This document shows, piece after piece, positions 56,115 to 64,000 of a stretch of DNA of 64,000 bases. Each line of letters begins with the position of its first letter. Positions within the stretch are counted from its first letter, which is position 1. Under the pieces are notes generated by a model that did no database searches, was not told the origin of the DNA, and worked only from the letters and a program-made list of their open reading frames with translations. Source of the stretch: Leuconostoc miyukkimchii (lineage in GTDB: Bacteria; Bacillota; Bacilli; Lactobacillales; Lactobacillaceae). The stretch spans positions 179,453 through 243,452 of the forward strand of contig NZ_BPKY01000003.1 of assembly GCF_019656055.1 (NCBI RefSeq). The letters run 5' to 3'. The position numbers were made by a program, and so were the translations under genes.

Positions 56115-57530
56115 CTAAATATGAATTGGCACGCCATCTGCTAATTCAGCAGTATCCATAATGGTTTCTCCTAAAGTAGGATGTGGATGAATTGTTAATG
56201 AAATATCATTTGTTGTCAAACCATTTTCAATAGCCAATGACAATTCAGAGATTAAATCAGATGCGCTTGGTCCAACAATTTGTGCACCTAGTAGTGCATG
56301 CGTTGACTTGTCACTGATCAATCGAATAAATCCAGTTGTCTCAATCATTGAAATAGCACGACCATTAGCAGCGAATGGGAATTTGGCTATTATCACATCA
56401 AGATTTTTTTCTTTCACTGATTCAGGTGTGTCACCTGTTGTAGCCAGTTCATATTGCGTATAGGCAACAGCTGGTAGCGAGTAATGCATGTCTCGTGCTT
56501 GTGGTTCACCAGAAATTGCTGCTGCCGCAATTTTACCTTGGAAACTTGCTTTATGCGCCAATTGTGGTCCTGATGTAATATCCCCGATTGCATAAATGTG
56601 CGCCACGGTCGTTTGCATGCTGTCTGAAATATCAACTAACCCATGATCATTTAGCTTAACATCAGTATTATTTAGCCCAATATCATCCGTATTTGCTCGA
56701 CGTCCAACAGCAACAAGTAAATAATCACCTGTTATTGTTTGTTCTTTACCGTTCACTTCATAAGTTAAACTCACATTATTTTCTGTTTGTGTTGCCGACT
56801 TTGCTGTTGCCGAAGTTACAATTTGACCGCCATGCTGTTTAAAATCAGTTAAAACAGGTTTCGTCATTTCTGAATCAAAACCATTTAACGTGTGATCCAA
56901 ACCTTCAATAATTGTTACCTCAGTTCCAAGATTAGCATACACGCCACCCAATTCAGAACCAATAACACCGCCACCAACAATAATGAGTCGCCTTGGAATT
57001 TCCGGAAATTCCAAAGCCCCAGTAGAGTCAACGATACGTCCACCAAATGGCATTGTTGGAATTTCAATTGGTCGCGAACCAGTAGCGATAATGGCGTTGT
57101 TAAACTGCAATAACTCATGACCATCCTTTTGAACAACGTTGAGAGTCTCGTTATCGTTAAATGTCGCATCCCCTTTAATAATATCAACGTGGTGTTTTTT
57201 TAGTAACATTTTGACACCATTTGTTAGCGTATCCACCACTTGATGTTGTTTCCATTCTTGCGTTTTTTGCCAGTCTAATGTCAGTTCACCAACATGTAAA
57301 CCAAAGGGAGCTGTTTCATCTTCATGTGCTTGTCGGTAGTGATGACCTACATTAATTAAAGCTTTAGATGGCATGCAGCCGATATTTAAACAAACACCAC
57401 CAATATTTTCACGTTCAATAATAGTAACTTTTTGTCCCAATTCTGCTGCACGAATTGCTGCAACATAGCCTCCAGGTCCTGAGCCAATAATTACTGTGTC
57501 AATTTCACGTGCTTGTGCGCCAACAACCAT
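56115..57530 (-). CDS. pdhD: Dihydrolipoyl dehydrogenase (E3)
   Basis: A 471-aa flavoprotein that reoxidises dihydrolipoamide in the PDH complex. It has the FAD loop VIIGSGPGGYVAAIRAAELG, the redox-active disulfide GGVCLNIGCMPSK, an NAD loop IIVGGGVIGSELGGVY, and the C-terminal HPHPTLGETIMDTAE with the catalytic histidine and glutamate. The ATG lies one base after the pdhC stop; GGAGG in the end of pdhC serves it. Confidence 0.96.
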   Translation of the reverse strand: MVVGAQAREIDTVIIGSGPGGYVAAIRAAELGQKVTIIERENIGGVCLNIGCMPSKALINVGHHYRQAHEDETAPFGLHVGELTLDWQKTQEWKQHQVVDTLTNGVKMLLKKHHVDIIKGDATFNDNETLNVVQKDGHELLQFNNAIIATGSRPIEIPTMPFGGRIVDSTGALEFPEIPRRLIIVGGGVIGSELGGVYANLGTEVTIIEGLDHTLNGFDSEMTKPVLTDFKQHGGQIVTSATAKSATQTENNVSLTYEVNGKEQTITGDYLLVAVGRRANTDDIGLNNTDVKLNDHGLVDISDSMQTTVAHIYAIGDITSGPQLAHKASFQGKIAAAAISGEPQARDMHYSLPAVAYTQYELATTGDTPESVKEKNLDVIIAKFPFAANGRAISMIETTGFIRLISDKSTHALLGAQIVGPSASDLISELSLAIENGLTTNDISLTIHPHPTLGETIMDTAELADGVPIHI

Positions 57531-57531
57531 C

Positions 57532-58842
57532 TTAAACCTCCACTAACATATACGCTGGATCTGCCAACAACTGTTTCAAATAATTCAATGCAGTTTGCCC
57601 TAACATACCATCAATCAAACGGTGATCATAAGTTAATGACAGTTTCATATTCTGCCCAATAACAATCTCACCATCACTATTAACAACCGGTTCTTTCACA
57701 ATAGAACCCAGACCTAAAATAATAACCTCATGACCATTAATAATCGGTGTAAACCATGTGCCTCGTGCTGACCCTAAATTTGAAATTGTCATCGTGCTAC
57801 CTTGCATTTGCTTAGGTTTAATTGAACCATCTCTAACAGCATCAGCTAGTTCAGCAATTTCTTGTGCAATTTGTAAAATCGACTTTTTATCAGTATGAGC
57901 AATCACCGGAACAAATAGTCCAGATGGTGCATTAACCGCAATACCCATGTTCACATCATCATGATATATAATTTCTTGAGTTTTCATATCCAAGCTAGCG
58001 TTAATCTCTGGGAACTTTTTTGCAGTTGCCGTCAATGCCTTAACGACGTAAGCAAGATATGTCAATCGGACACCCTGTTCATTAGCCAACGTTTTGAATT
58101 GCTGACGATGCGCTACTAACTTGCTCACTTCAACACTGTCAAAATTTGTCACTGCGGGAATCGTTGTATGTTGTGCGCTCATCGATTTTGCAATAACCTT
58201 ACGAATTGGAGTCATAGGTTGGCGACCTTCATGAAGAGGCTCTGGCTCATCTATCGTTACGTGACTCGTTGTCACTTCTGCTTGCGTCGATGTTGCTGAT
58301 ACCGTTTCTGGAACAGTATTGTTAGTCACTTGTTCTTGCTGTGGCAAAACATCATGGAAGTTAACCACATCATCTATCGTGACATGTCCATGTCGACCAG
58401 TTGCCGGAACTTGAGTTAAGTCAATCCCTTTTTCAAATGCAAGATGTCGTACGGAAGGCATTGCCAATACATGACCGTTTACCGTTTGAACATTTGAAGT
58501 ATCACTACTATTTACTGCTACGTTTGGTTCAACAGGCGTCTCGATTGTCTGTATTTCTTCACTTTTTTGTGGCTTGGATTCAACTTGTTCAGGTGTTTCA
58601 CCACCATTACCATCAAACTCAATCAGTGAGTCACCAACTTCAACCGTAGTGCCCGCCTCAACAAATAACTTAGTGACCTTTCCGCTGTATGGTGATAAAA
58701 TTTCTTGCATCATTTTATCATTTTGAACTTCGGCAACAGGATCGTCCATTGCAATTACATCACCTACCTTAATCAACCATGATGTAATATCCCCCTCTGC
58801 CATGCCTTCACCAATATCTGGCATTTTAAAAATCTCAGTCAT
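57532..58842 (-). CDS. pdhC: Dihydrolipoamide acetyltransferase (E2)
   Basis: A 436-aa PDH core enzyme. It has one N-terminal lipoyl domain with the lipoyl lysine in VQNDKMMQEI (family: ETDKA), a linker rich in Glu, Val and Thr, an E1/E3-binding domain MPSVRHLAFEKGIDLTQV then PATGRHGHVTIDD (about 128-163), and the catalytic domain ending with YDHRLIDGMLG (HxxxDG). Only one lipoyl domain is present. The ATG overlaps the pdhB stop by eight bases, with GGAGG upstream. Confidence 0.95.
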   Translation of the reverse strand: MTEIFKMPDIGEGMAEGDITSWLIKVGDVIAMDDPVAEVQNDKMMQEILSPYSGKVTKLFVEAGTTVEVGDSLIEFDGNGGETPEQVESKPQKSEEIQTIETPVEPNVAVNSSDTSNVQTVNGHVLAMPSVRHLAFEKGIDLTQVPATGRHGHVTIDDVVNFHDVLPQQEQVTNNTVPETVSATSTQAEVTTSHVTIDEPEPLHEGRQPMTPIRKVIAKSMSAQHTTIPAVTNFDSVEVSKLVAHRQQFKTLANEQGVRLTYLAYVVKALTATAKKFPEINASLDMKTQEIIYHDDVNMGIAVNAPSGLFVPVIAHTDKKSILQIAQEIAELADAVRDGSIKPKQMQGSTMTISNLGSARGTWFTPIINGHEVIILGLGSIVKEPVVNSDGEIVIGQNMKLSLTYDHRLIDGMLGQTALNYLKQLLADPAYMLVEV

Positions 58843-59815
58843 AATTCACAACCTCCATTACTTTTGCCACAACATCATCAGCTTTAATCATCCAATCATT
58901 TTCTGCCTGTCCAAAAGGATAGACAGAATCTGGTGCAGCAATACGTCCAATTGGTGCCTTCAGACTTAATATGAAGCGTTCCGAAATTTCACTCATGACG
59001 TTGGCACCAATTCCAGCCATCCTTTGTGCTTCCTGAACGACGACAACTCGACCGGTTTTACTAACAGTATTGCCAATACTTTGAATATCAAGTGGTGATA
59101 CCGTTCGCAAATCTAAAACCTCCGCAGAAATATTGGCTTTCTTCAATTCCTCTGCAGCTTTTAATGCAACCGGTACGCCTCCACCGTAGGAAATAATTGA
59201 TACATCTGTTCCCTCACGTGCAATAGCTGCTTTATCTAATGGCACTGTGTAATATCCATCGGGAACTTCGCCTTTTAATGACCGGTATAAGTGTATATTT
59301 TCCAAAAACACAACAGGATCATTTGATTCCACTGAGCTTAACAGTAAGCCTTTGGCATCAGCAGGATTTGCTGGCATAACGACACGTATACCAGGAATTT
59401 GAGCCACCATACCTTCTAGATTATCAGCATGCATCTCAGGTGTTTTCGTACCGCCTCCATATGGTGATCGCAAGACAATCGGCATGCTACGCGTACCATT
59501 GAATCTATAACGATTTCGTGCCATTTGCCCCGCAATCGAATCCATCACCTCAAACACAAAACCAAAAAATTGAATTTCCATAATTGGTCGATAATCTTGC
59601 GTTGTTAATCCTATTGCTAAACCGCCAATACCAGATTCAGCTAAGGGTGTATTAAAAACACGCGCCTCGCCATACTTATCTTGCAACCCATCCGTTGCTC
59701 TGAAAACACCACCATTTTTTCCAACGTCTTCACCAAAAATAAGGACGTTATCATCTTTTTCAAGTGCTAAATCCATTGCTTCACGAACAGCATCAATATA
59801 ACTTTTAACAGCCAT
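58835..59815 (-). CDS. pdhB: Pyruvate dehydrogenase E1 beta subunit
   Basis: A 326-aa transketolase-like subunit with VLIFGEDVGKNGGVFRATDG at the N-terminus, FNTPLAESGIGGLAIGL, RSPYGGGTKTPEMHADNLEG and the C-terminal EVLDLRTVSPLD. With PdhA it decarboxylates pyruvate using TPP. The start was set at 59815, directly after GAGGGAAAGTAAC; a longer frame to 59878 runs through the end of pdhA. The pdhA stop lies one base before this start. Confidence 0.96.
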   Translation of the reverse strand: MAVKSYIDAVREAMDLALEKDDNVLIFGEDVGKNGGVFRATDGLQDKYGEARVFNTPLAESGIGGLAIGLTTQDYRPIMEIQFFGFVFEVMDSIAGQMARNRYRFNGTRSMPIVLRSPYGGGTKTPEMHADNLEGMVAQIPGIRVVMPANPADAKGLLLSSVESNDPVVFLENIHLYRSLKGEVPDGYYTVPLDKAAIAREGTDVSIISYGGGVPVALKAAEELKKANISAEVLDLRTVSPLDIQSIGNTVSKTGRVVVVQEAQRMAGIGANVMSEISERFILSLKAPIGRIAAPDSVYPFGQAENDWMIKADDVVAKVMEVVNYD

Positions 59816-59816
59816 G

Positions 59817-60953
59817 TTACTTTCCCTCGCTTTCAAATCTGGTAATTTGTTCAGACATAGCGAATCCAGGTACTTCAAGTGTATTTTTAATAAAATCAGA
59901 AATTTTTTGTTTAGACACTTTATCAGCTATTTTAATTTGCTCGTCAATATGTTCATTAACTTCTTTAACATAAGTATCTTCCTTCTCTTGATTCCAAATA
60001 CCTTGTTGCGTCATATAATGTCTCATCCGAATTAATGGTTCTTTTTGCCAAGATTCATCAATGTCCTCTTGTGTACGATAACGTAATGGATCATCTCCAG
60101 CCGTTGAATGTGGTTCTAATCGATTCGTCAACGTTTCAATTAACACAGGTCCCTTCCCACTCGTTGCCCATGCACGTGCCTCCTTGGCAGCTAGATAAAC
60201 TGCAATTGGGTCATTGCCATCGACAACTAGACTTGGTATGCCAGCTGCCCAACCTTTTGCTGCTAAATGCGTTGCTGCTGTTTGCATAGCACGCGGTGTT
60301 GAAATAGCAAATCCATTGTTTTGTATGAAGAAAACTGCATTAGCTTTATATGCGCCTGCAAAGTTCACACCCTCATAAAAATCGCCCTGTGATGAACCAC
60401 CCTCACCAGTATAGGCGTATGCGACAGCATCTTTTTGGCGTTTTTTCATGCCAAGTGCAATACCTGCCGCTTCAACATATTGCGCACCAATAATAATTTG
60501 GGGCATCCATGAATTCACAGGCTTGCCGTCTTCTGTTGTAAAAACGTTTCCCAAGACATGGCCACGAGACCACAAAATTGCTTTCCAAATTGGCCAACCT
60601 TTGACAATAATTTCTGGAATATCACGATATCCAGGCATTAACCAATCTTCATCTTTGAACGCATATGAAGATGCCATTTGGGACGCTTCTTGACCTGCTG
60701 TCGGTGCAAAAAAACCAAATCTGCCTTGTTTGGCTAACTTTGTCGATCTAATATCCAACTGTCGACTTAAAATCATCCGTTTCATAATGTTTATTAAATC
60801 ATCACTTGATAAATTAGCGCGTTGTAACGATTCATCATCTATAATTTCACCACTGCTATTTAAAATTTGGAGTGTGGGAAAAGTATCATTTTGTTCTTGA
60901 AGTTGGTCATCAAAATCAAGTATTTTCTTATTCGCTACTGCTATATCAGTCAT
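59817..60953 (-). CDS. pdhA: Pyruvate dehydrogenase E1 alpha subunit
   Basis: A 378-aa E1 alpha chain with RMILSRQLDIRSTKLAKQG, GQEASQMASSYAF, and the TPP motif YTGEGGSSQGDFYEG... NN (E184 to N212). The first residue of the motif is glutamate where nearly all E1 alpha chains have aspartate (GDGG), encoded by GAG. The activation-loop region HSTAGDDPLRYR is present. The ATG overlaps the lplA stop by eight bases, with GAGGT in the end of lplA acting as the binding site. Confidence 0.95.
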   Translation of the reverse strand: MTDIAVANKKILDFDDQLQEQNDTFPTLQILNSSGEIIDDESLQRANLSSDDLINIMKRMILSRQLDIRSTKLAKQGRFGFFAPTAGQEASQMASSYAFKDEDWLMPGYRDIPEIIVKGWPIWKAILWSRGHVLGNVFTTEDGKPVNSWMPQIIIGAQYVEAAGIALGMKKRQKDAVAYAYTGEGGSSQGDFYEGVNFAGAYKANAVFFIQNNGFAISTPRAMQTAATHLAAKGWAAGIPSLVVDGNDPIAVYLAAKEARAWATSGKGPVLIETLTNRLEPHSTAGDDPLRYRTQEDIDESWQKEPLIRMRHYMTQQGIWNQEKEDTYVKEVNEHIDEQIKIADKVSKQKISDFIKNTLEVPGFAMSEQITRFESEGK

Positions 60954-61956
60954 AATTTTCTACCTCATCTTTCTGAAAAAAGGTTTCTACTAATTCACTA
61001 TTTTTAATACTTCCAAAATATTGCCCCTCTTTATTTTGCTCTAGAATACTAGCAATCACTTCACGTTTAAACGGCAATCCTATAAATTGTGACTTCATTT
61101 CTCGCCAATCACGCACACCTAAGAAGTCCCCTGTAAAATTAATATCTGTTATTTCCCCGTCATGGACATCAATCTGAACATCAATACTACCACCACCAAA
61201 TTTTGCATGATTGTTATACATGAACTCCGGACTTTTACCATAATTCCAAGACCATTGTGAAAACTGTTCATCGCGTAATTTCAAAATATCAGCCTTTTGA
61301 TTAGCATTTAATTCATATTCACCATCTCGGTCTTCATCAGTTAAATAAAATTTTAGTTGTGCTATAAATTTATCAATTGTTAAGTCTTTTGAAGCATAAT
61401 CCTTTATATTACCAACACGTGAACGAACAGATTTAGCTGCCTTTGATATAAACTTTTCATCCGCCACATTTAGTGAACGAACCATTGCATCGACATCAGT
61501 ATTCCAAAGTAATGTACCGTGGTGCATTAAATAACCACCAGCATAACGTTGGGCATTCCCAGAAATCTTTTTTCCAGCGATTTCCAAATCATTTCTACCA
61601 GAAATATCTACATGAATTCCAAGTGATTCCAAAGCATCGGCCATAGGTTTAACAAATTGACTAAAATCAACACCCGCACTACTAGATACTGGTACAAAAA
61701 ATGTAAAGCAAATATTTCCTAAATCATGATAGACAGCCCCACCACCAGATACGCGTCGCACAACTTGAACATCATGTGTGTCAATATAATTTGAATTGAC
61801 CTCTGAAAATGTGTTTTGGTTTTCACCAACAATCACAGCACGCTTATTTTGCCATAGAGAAAAAACTGGTTTTTCAGGTTTTAAATTTTTCAATAACCAA
61901 GCATCCATAGCTATATTAGTATATGCATCTTGATTAAAATAATTTATATATTGCAT
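60946..61956 (-). CDS. lplA: Lipoate-protein ligase A
   Basis: A 336-aa ligase that attaches free lipoate to the E2 lipoyl domain via lipoyl-AMP. It has SLWQNKRAVIVGENQNTFSE, the RRVSGGGAVYHDLGNICFTF substrate loop, NDLEIAGKKISGNAQ and the C-terminal accessory domain of the LplA family. It is first in the operon with pdhABCD, so ligase and acceptor are made together. GAAGGGGG lies just upstream of the ATG. Confidence 0.94.
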   Translation of the reverse strand: MQYINYFNQDAYTNIAMDAWLLKNLKPEKPVFSLWQNKRAVIVGENQNTFSEVNSNYIDTHDVQVVRRVSGGGAVYHDLGNICFTFFVPVSSSAGVDFSQFVKPMADALESLGIHVDISGRNDLEIAGKKISGNAQRYAGGYLMHHGTLLWNTDVDAMVRSLNVADEKFISKAAKSVRSRVGNIKDYASKDLTIDKFIAQLKFYLTDEDRDGEYELNANQKADILKLRDEQFSQWSWNYGKSPEFMYNNHAKFGGGSIDVQIDVHDGEITDINFTGDFLGVRDWREMKSQFIGLPFKREVIASILEQNKEGQYFGSIKNSELVETFFQKDEVENYD

Positions 61957-61976
61957 TATTGTCCGCCCCCTTCCTT

Positions 61977-61991
61977 TTGTAACCGCTTACA
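61977..61991. promoter_or_regulatory. cre (CcpA operator) of the lplA-pdh operon
   Basis: TTGTAACCGCTTACA fits WTGNAANCGNWNWCA at every fixed position. It lies just downstream of the predicted -10 (61998-62003), about 20 bases before the lplA ATG, a position that would block transcription. Confidence 0.8.
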
Positions 61992-61997
61992 TTACAT

Positions 61998-62003
61998 ATT
62001 ATA
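61998..62003 (-). promoter_or_regulatory. -10 box of the lplA-pdhABCD operon
   Basis: TATAAT on the minus strand, with no good -35 at 16-18 bases. Predicted start of transcription falls at the edge of the cre site. Confidence 0.5.
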
Positions 62004-62080
62004 CACCTGTTTTCTGAAATTAACGTAGATTTTTCTTTGTTTTTAGATGTGCACATCACCACTAAATATATGATGACCTC

Positions 62081-62131
62081 AAAAAAAAAGACCAATACTT
62101 GGAGAGCAAAGTAACCTCCCAAATATTGATC
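62081..62131 (-). terminator. Terminator of the rhodanese gene
   Basis: About 15-17 base pairs (62090-62106 with 62115-62131, one or two mismatches) followed by nine T on the minus strand. Confidence 0.85.
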
Positions 62132-62143
62132 TTATTCTAATAA

Positions 62144-62545
62144 TTAATTTGTTTTCTTGCCTTCATAGCTACTAAAGCCACCACGCAAAATAAAAATTTT
62201 ATTTTTATCGTATCCCTGCTTTTTTAAAGATTTGCTAACGCGAGCAACATCGCGTAAACGCTCGTCATATAAAAATATATCACGGTCTTTTCTTAATCCT
62301 GATTTACCTTGCGTAAAATTGGTTGACGGAATATTACGAGCACCCATGACATGCGAGCGTTTATACGCTGCAGATTCACGCACATCAATAATTTGACCAT
62401 TTTCAGTTAATATTTTTTCTGAAAATTCCGTAGACTTAAGTAGGGTAGCACTTGTCTTTGCAGACAAGAAAATCCATAACCAACTACCTAAGGCAACAAG
62501 CCCCCAAGCAATAACAACTACGATCACAGTTGTTAACAAATTCAT
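62144..62545 (-). CDS. Membrane-anchored rhodanese-like protein without active-site cysteine
   Basis: A 133-aa protein with one N-terminal helix (about residues 6-28) and a rhodanese fold: GQIIDVRESAAYKRSHVMGA, then RGGFSSYEG. In sulfurtransferases the loop after IFLY carries the catalytic cysteine (LYCxxGxRS). Here it reads FLYDERLRDV with no cysteine, and the protein contains none elsewhere. It cannot be a standard sulfurtransferase and is more likely a binding or regulatory domain. GAGG precedes the ATG, with an extended -10 upstream. Confidence 0.8.
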   Translation of the reverse strand: MNLLTTVIVVVIAWGLVALGSWLWIFLSAKTSATLLKSTEFSEKILTENGQIIDVRESAAYKRSHVMGARNIPSTNFTQGKSGLRKDRDIFLYDERLRDVARVSKSLKKQGYDKNKIFILRGGFSSYEGKKTN

Positions 62546-62577
62546 AACTTACCTCTTCTAATAGCATTAATTTCTAT

Positions 62578-62586
62578 ATTATAACA
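62578..62586 (-). promoter_or_regulatory. Promoter of the rhodanese gene (extended -10)
   Basis: TGT directly followed by TATAAT (62578-62583), 33 bases before the ATG. Confidence 0.5.
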
Positions 62587-62610
62587 AAAAAAACAAACCT
62601 ATGCGCTTTT

Positions 62611-63321
62611 TTAAAAAATTTTATTAATTTGCTCAAGGGCATCCGTCTCCATAATTGAATCAGCATGTTCTCGTAGTACTTCATTAGCCATGTTACTTTC
62701 TTCAGCAAATTCAATTGCAACTGCTATTTTGTTTTTAATCATATCTTTAGTCATTGAATCTGTAGGAAAACTTAACGTAAGATAAAAGACAGATTCATAT
62801 CGATATAGATTAGAAATCACATTATCAGTCTGTATCATTTTAGCAATTGAGATGATCGAATCAAAATTAACCAGTTTTAGAACAATGGTCACTTCAGAAT
62901 CAGTGTTTAGGGATTGTACAGTCTCACCATTACTTGTATTAGTAGGTGAGTCATCTACTAATACACCATCATCATTTTGTTGTAATTCAGTACGTCGTTC
63001 ATCAGAAATTTCATCTGTACTCTCTGATTTGTTTTTAGTATAGTTCATTAAATTGTTAATGACGTCTCCTACCTGATTTTCACTATCCAATCGTGAAATA
63101 AATAACTCTAATCCATTGCGATTAGGTAATATTTGAAAACTAACTTGGTCGTCATCACTAAAATCATGATCGACATCTACTTCTGATAAGATATTATAGA
63201 AGAAAGATTCAATCTTATCATGGTCACCTAACAACTCCATAACAGAAATACCACGTTCTTTCAAATCAGTATTTTCAATCATTACACGAATTGTATTATC
63301 ATTAATTCTTTCCATTTCCAT
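62611..63321 (-). CDS. mecA: Adaptor protein MecA
   Basis: A 236-aa protein with the conserved MecA N-terminal domain MEMERINDNTIRVMIENTDL (ERGISVMELL follows) that binds substrate, a charged low-complexity linker (about residues 95-140), and the C-terminal ClpC-binding domain (SVFYLTLSF region). MecA delivers substrates such as ComK and Spx to ClpCP. The spx gene is next upstream, a functional pair, though with a gap of about 90 bases. GAAGGG lies 12 bases before the ATG. Confidence 0.93.
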   Translation of the reverse strand: MEMERINDNTIRVMIENTDLKERGISVMELLGDHDKIESFFYNILSEVDVDHDFSDDDQVSFQILPNRNGLELFISRLDSENQVGDVINNLMNYTKNKSESTDEISDERRTELQQNDDGVLVDDSPTNTSNGETVQSLNTDSEVTIVLKLVNFDSIISIAKMIQTDNVISNLYRYESVFYLTLSFPTDSMTKDMIKNKIAVAIEFAEESNMANEVLREHADSIMETDALEQINKIF

Positions 63322-63414
63322 AATTTAATAGTTCCCTTCATAAAGAATACTTTAACGTCATAATATTAAAAATAGTTAAAAAAGTGATACTACCTACTTT
63401 TCTAAGGCACAAAC

Positions 63415-63831
63415 TTAGCATTTTGCCCGATCTTCCAAATCAGCTCGAAATGTTGCACGTATGAGTTCACGTTGCCGCACATCTCGTGGTAAAAAGCGGC
63501 GTATCTCATCATCATTATATCCAACTTGCATACGGCGATCATCCATAATAATCGGACGCTTTAGTAATGATGGATTTTCAACAATCAATTGAATAAAATT
63601 ATTAATCGAGATAGTATCAATATCAAAATCTAGTTTAGAAAATACTTTTGATCGCTTAGAAATCAACTCTTCTGTACCATCTTCTGTTAACCGAAGTATT
63701 TCTTTTACTTCTTCTGCCCGTAATGGCACTTTATTCACATCACGCTCAGTATATGAAATATTGTGACTCTCCAACCATAGCTTTGCCTTTCGACAAGAAG
63801 TGCAACTAGGTGATGAAAACAGTGTAACCAT
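63415..63831 (-). CDS. spx: Transcriptional regulator Spx
   Basis: A 138-aa ArsC-fold protein with the redox switch CTSC (C10-C13), SNPF-like KRPIIMDDRRMQVGYNDDEI and FLPR. Spx binds the RNA polymerase alpha C-terminal domain to switch transcription under oxidative stress; the CxxC is intact, so redox control is expected. A perfect AAGGAGG precedes the ATG. It lies just beyond the end of an rRNA operon on the same strand. Confidence 0.95.
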   Translation of the reverse strand: MVTLFSSPSCTSCRKAKLWLESHNISYTERDVNKVPLRAEEVKEILRLTEDGTEELISKRSKVFSKLDFDIDTISINNFIQLIVENPSLLKRPIIMDDRRMQVGYNDDEIRRFLPRDVRQRELIRATFRADLEDRAKC

Positions 63832-63870
63832 TAAATATTGCCTCCTTAAATGTCAATAGTCATTAGATCT

Positions 63871-63879
63871 ATTATAACA
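63871..63879 (-). promoter_or_regulatory. Promoter of spx (extended -10)
   Basis: TGT directly followed by TATAAT (63871-63876), about 40 bases before the spx ATG. Confidence 0.55.
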
Positions 63880-63921
63880 AATATCCTTAAGAAAGTATAT
63901 GAACCATTTTATAGACACGCG

Positions 63922-63946
63922 AAAAAAGTACTCTTCTCAGAGCACT
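63922..63946 (-). terminator. Terminator of the rRNA operon
   Basis: Eight-base-pair stem (63927-63934 with 63939-63946, one G-U) and six T, just after the 5S rRNA 3' end. Confidence 0.8.
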
Positions 63947-63955
63947 CATTATGTA

Positions 63956-64000
63956 CGGCACCGCATCTTCCTATCCTCGCAGCCAGCGATCCGGCAACTA
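63956..64000 (-). rRNA. 5S ribosomal RNA, 3' end (cut by window edge)
   Basis: The minus strand reads the conserved 3' third of bacterial 5S rRNA, including GTTGCCGGATCGCTGGC and TGCGAGGATAGGAAGATGCG, then GGTGCC. The 3' end at 63956 is approximate, taken from the usual 5S length past the GCGAG motif. The 5' part lies to the right of the window. Confidence 0.85.

Overview
The window is a low-GC, Gram-positive chromosome segment that reads as a heterofermentative lactic acid bacterium, most likely Leuconostoc or a close relative. The evidence is the pairing of a gluconate module (permease, kinase, 6-phosphogluconate dehydrogenase) with acetolactate decarboxylase and the lactic-bacterial peptidases PepX, PepN and PepQ. 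It also carries divergent ccpA/pepQ, cydABDC without other respiratory genes, and Firmicutes regulators (Spx, MecA, RNA polymerase delta, T-boxes, a purine riboswitch). Most genes lie on the minus strand. I see no transposase, integrase, prophage or CRISPR array: this is core chromosome, not a mobile island.

Layout. 1-7.1 kb: xseA (cut by the window edge), then pcrA, a small P-loop kinase gene, ligA and a CamS-like gene (listed in transcription order). 7.2-14 kb: cydA, cydB, cydD, cydC and a cell-wall glucosaminidase. 14-18 kb: DUF1292, ruvX, an IreB-type gene and alaS behind a T-box. 18.2-21 kb: a probable isoleucine 2-epimerase and an amino-acid permease. 21-26.3 kb: gntP, gntK, gnd and a divergent RpiR regulator. 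26.3-31.5 kb: acetolactate decarboxylase, an OatA-like acyltransferase, ccpA and pepQ with a shared cre site. 31.5-35.4 kb: CPBP protease, HAD phosphatase, SprT, acpP and plsX. 35.5-38.6 kb: a T-box controlled permease, tRNA-Lys, rpoE and DUF1934. 38.7-49.9 kb: an HD hydrolase, pepX, an MFS transporter, a purine permease behind a riboswitch, an ABC-F protein with an attenuator-like leader, and pepN. 50-56 kb: a sodium/proton antiporter, miaA, a glycerophosphodiesterase, DUF3042, an SDR and a hydrolase. 56-64 kb: lplA-pdhABCD, a rhodanese-like protein, mecA, spx and the 3' end of a 5S rRNA gene.

How the parts connect. Gluconate is imported, phosphorylated and decarboxylated to the pentose phosphate level. 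Pyruvate can go to acetyl-CoA through the PDH complex, whose lipoyl domain is charged by the LplA in the same operon, or from acetolactate to acetoin. Two sites match the CcpA cre consensus at every position: one covers the -35 of ccpA itself, the other sits just downstream of the lplA-pdhABCD promoter. Together they suggest that CcpA controls itself and pyruvate oxidation.

The most unusual points are: a 3-codon upstream ORF and long-range pairing in the ABC-F leader; an unlisted 34-codon ORF with a perfect Shine-Dalgarno but an AUA start; two promoters placed for leaderless mRNAs (xseA and the glycerophosphodiesterase); an AlaRS whose editing-site cysteine is aspartate; a PDH E1-alpha with GEGG for GDGG; and terminator hairpins inside three otherwise co-directional gene sets. 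Promoters, operators and RNA structures were read by eye and have no experimental support here.
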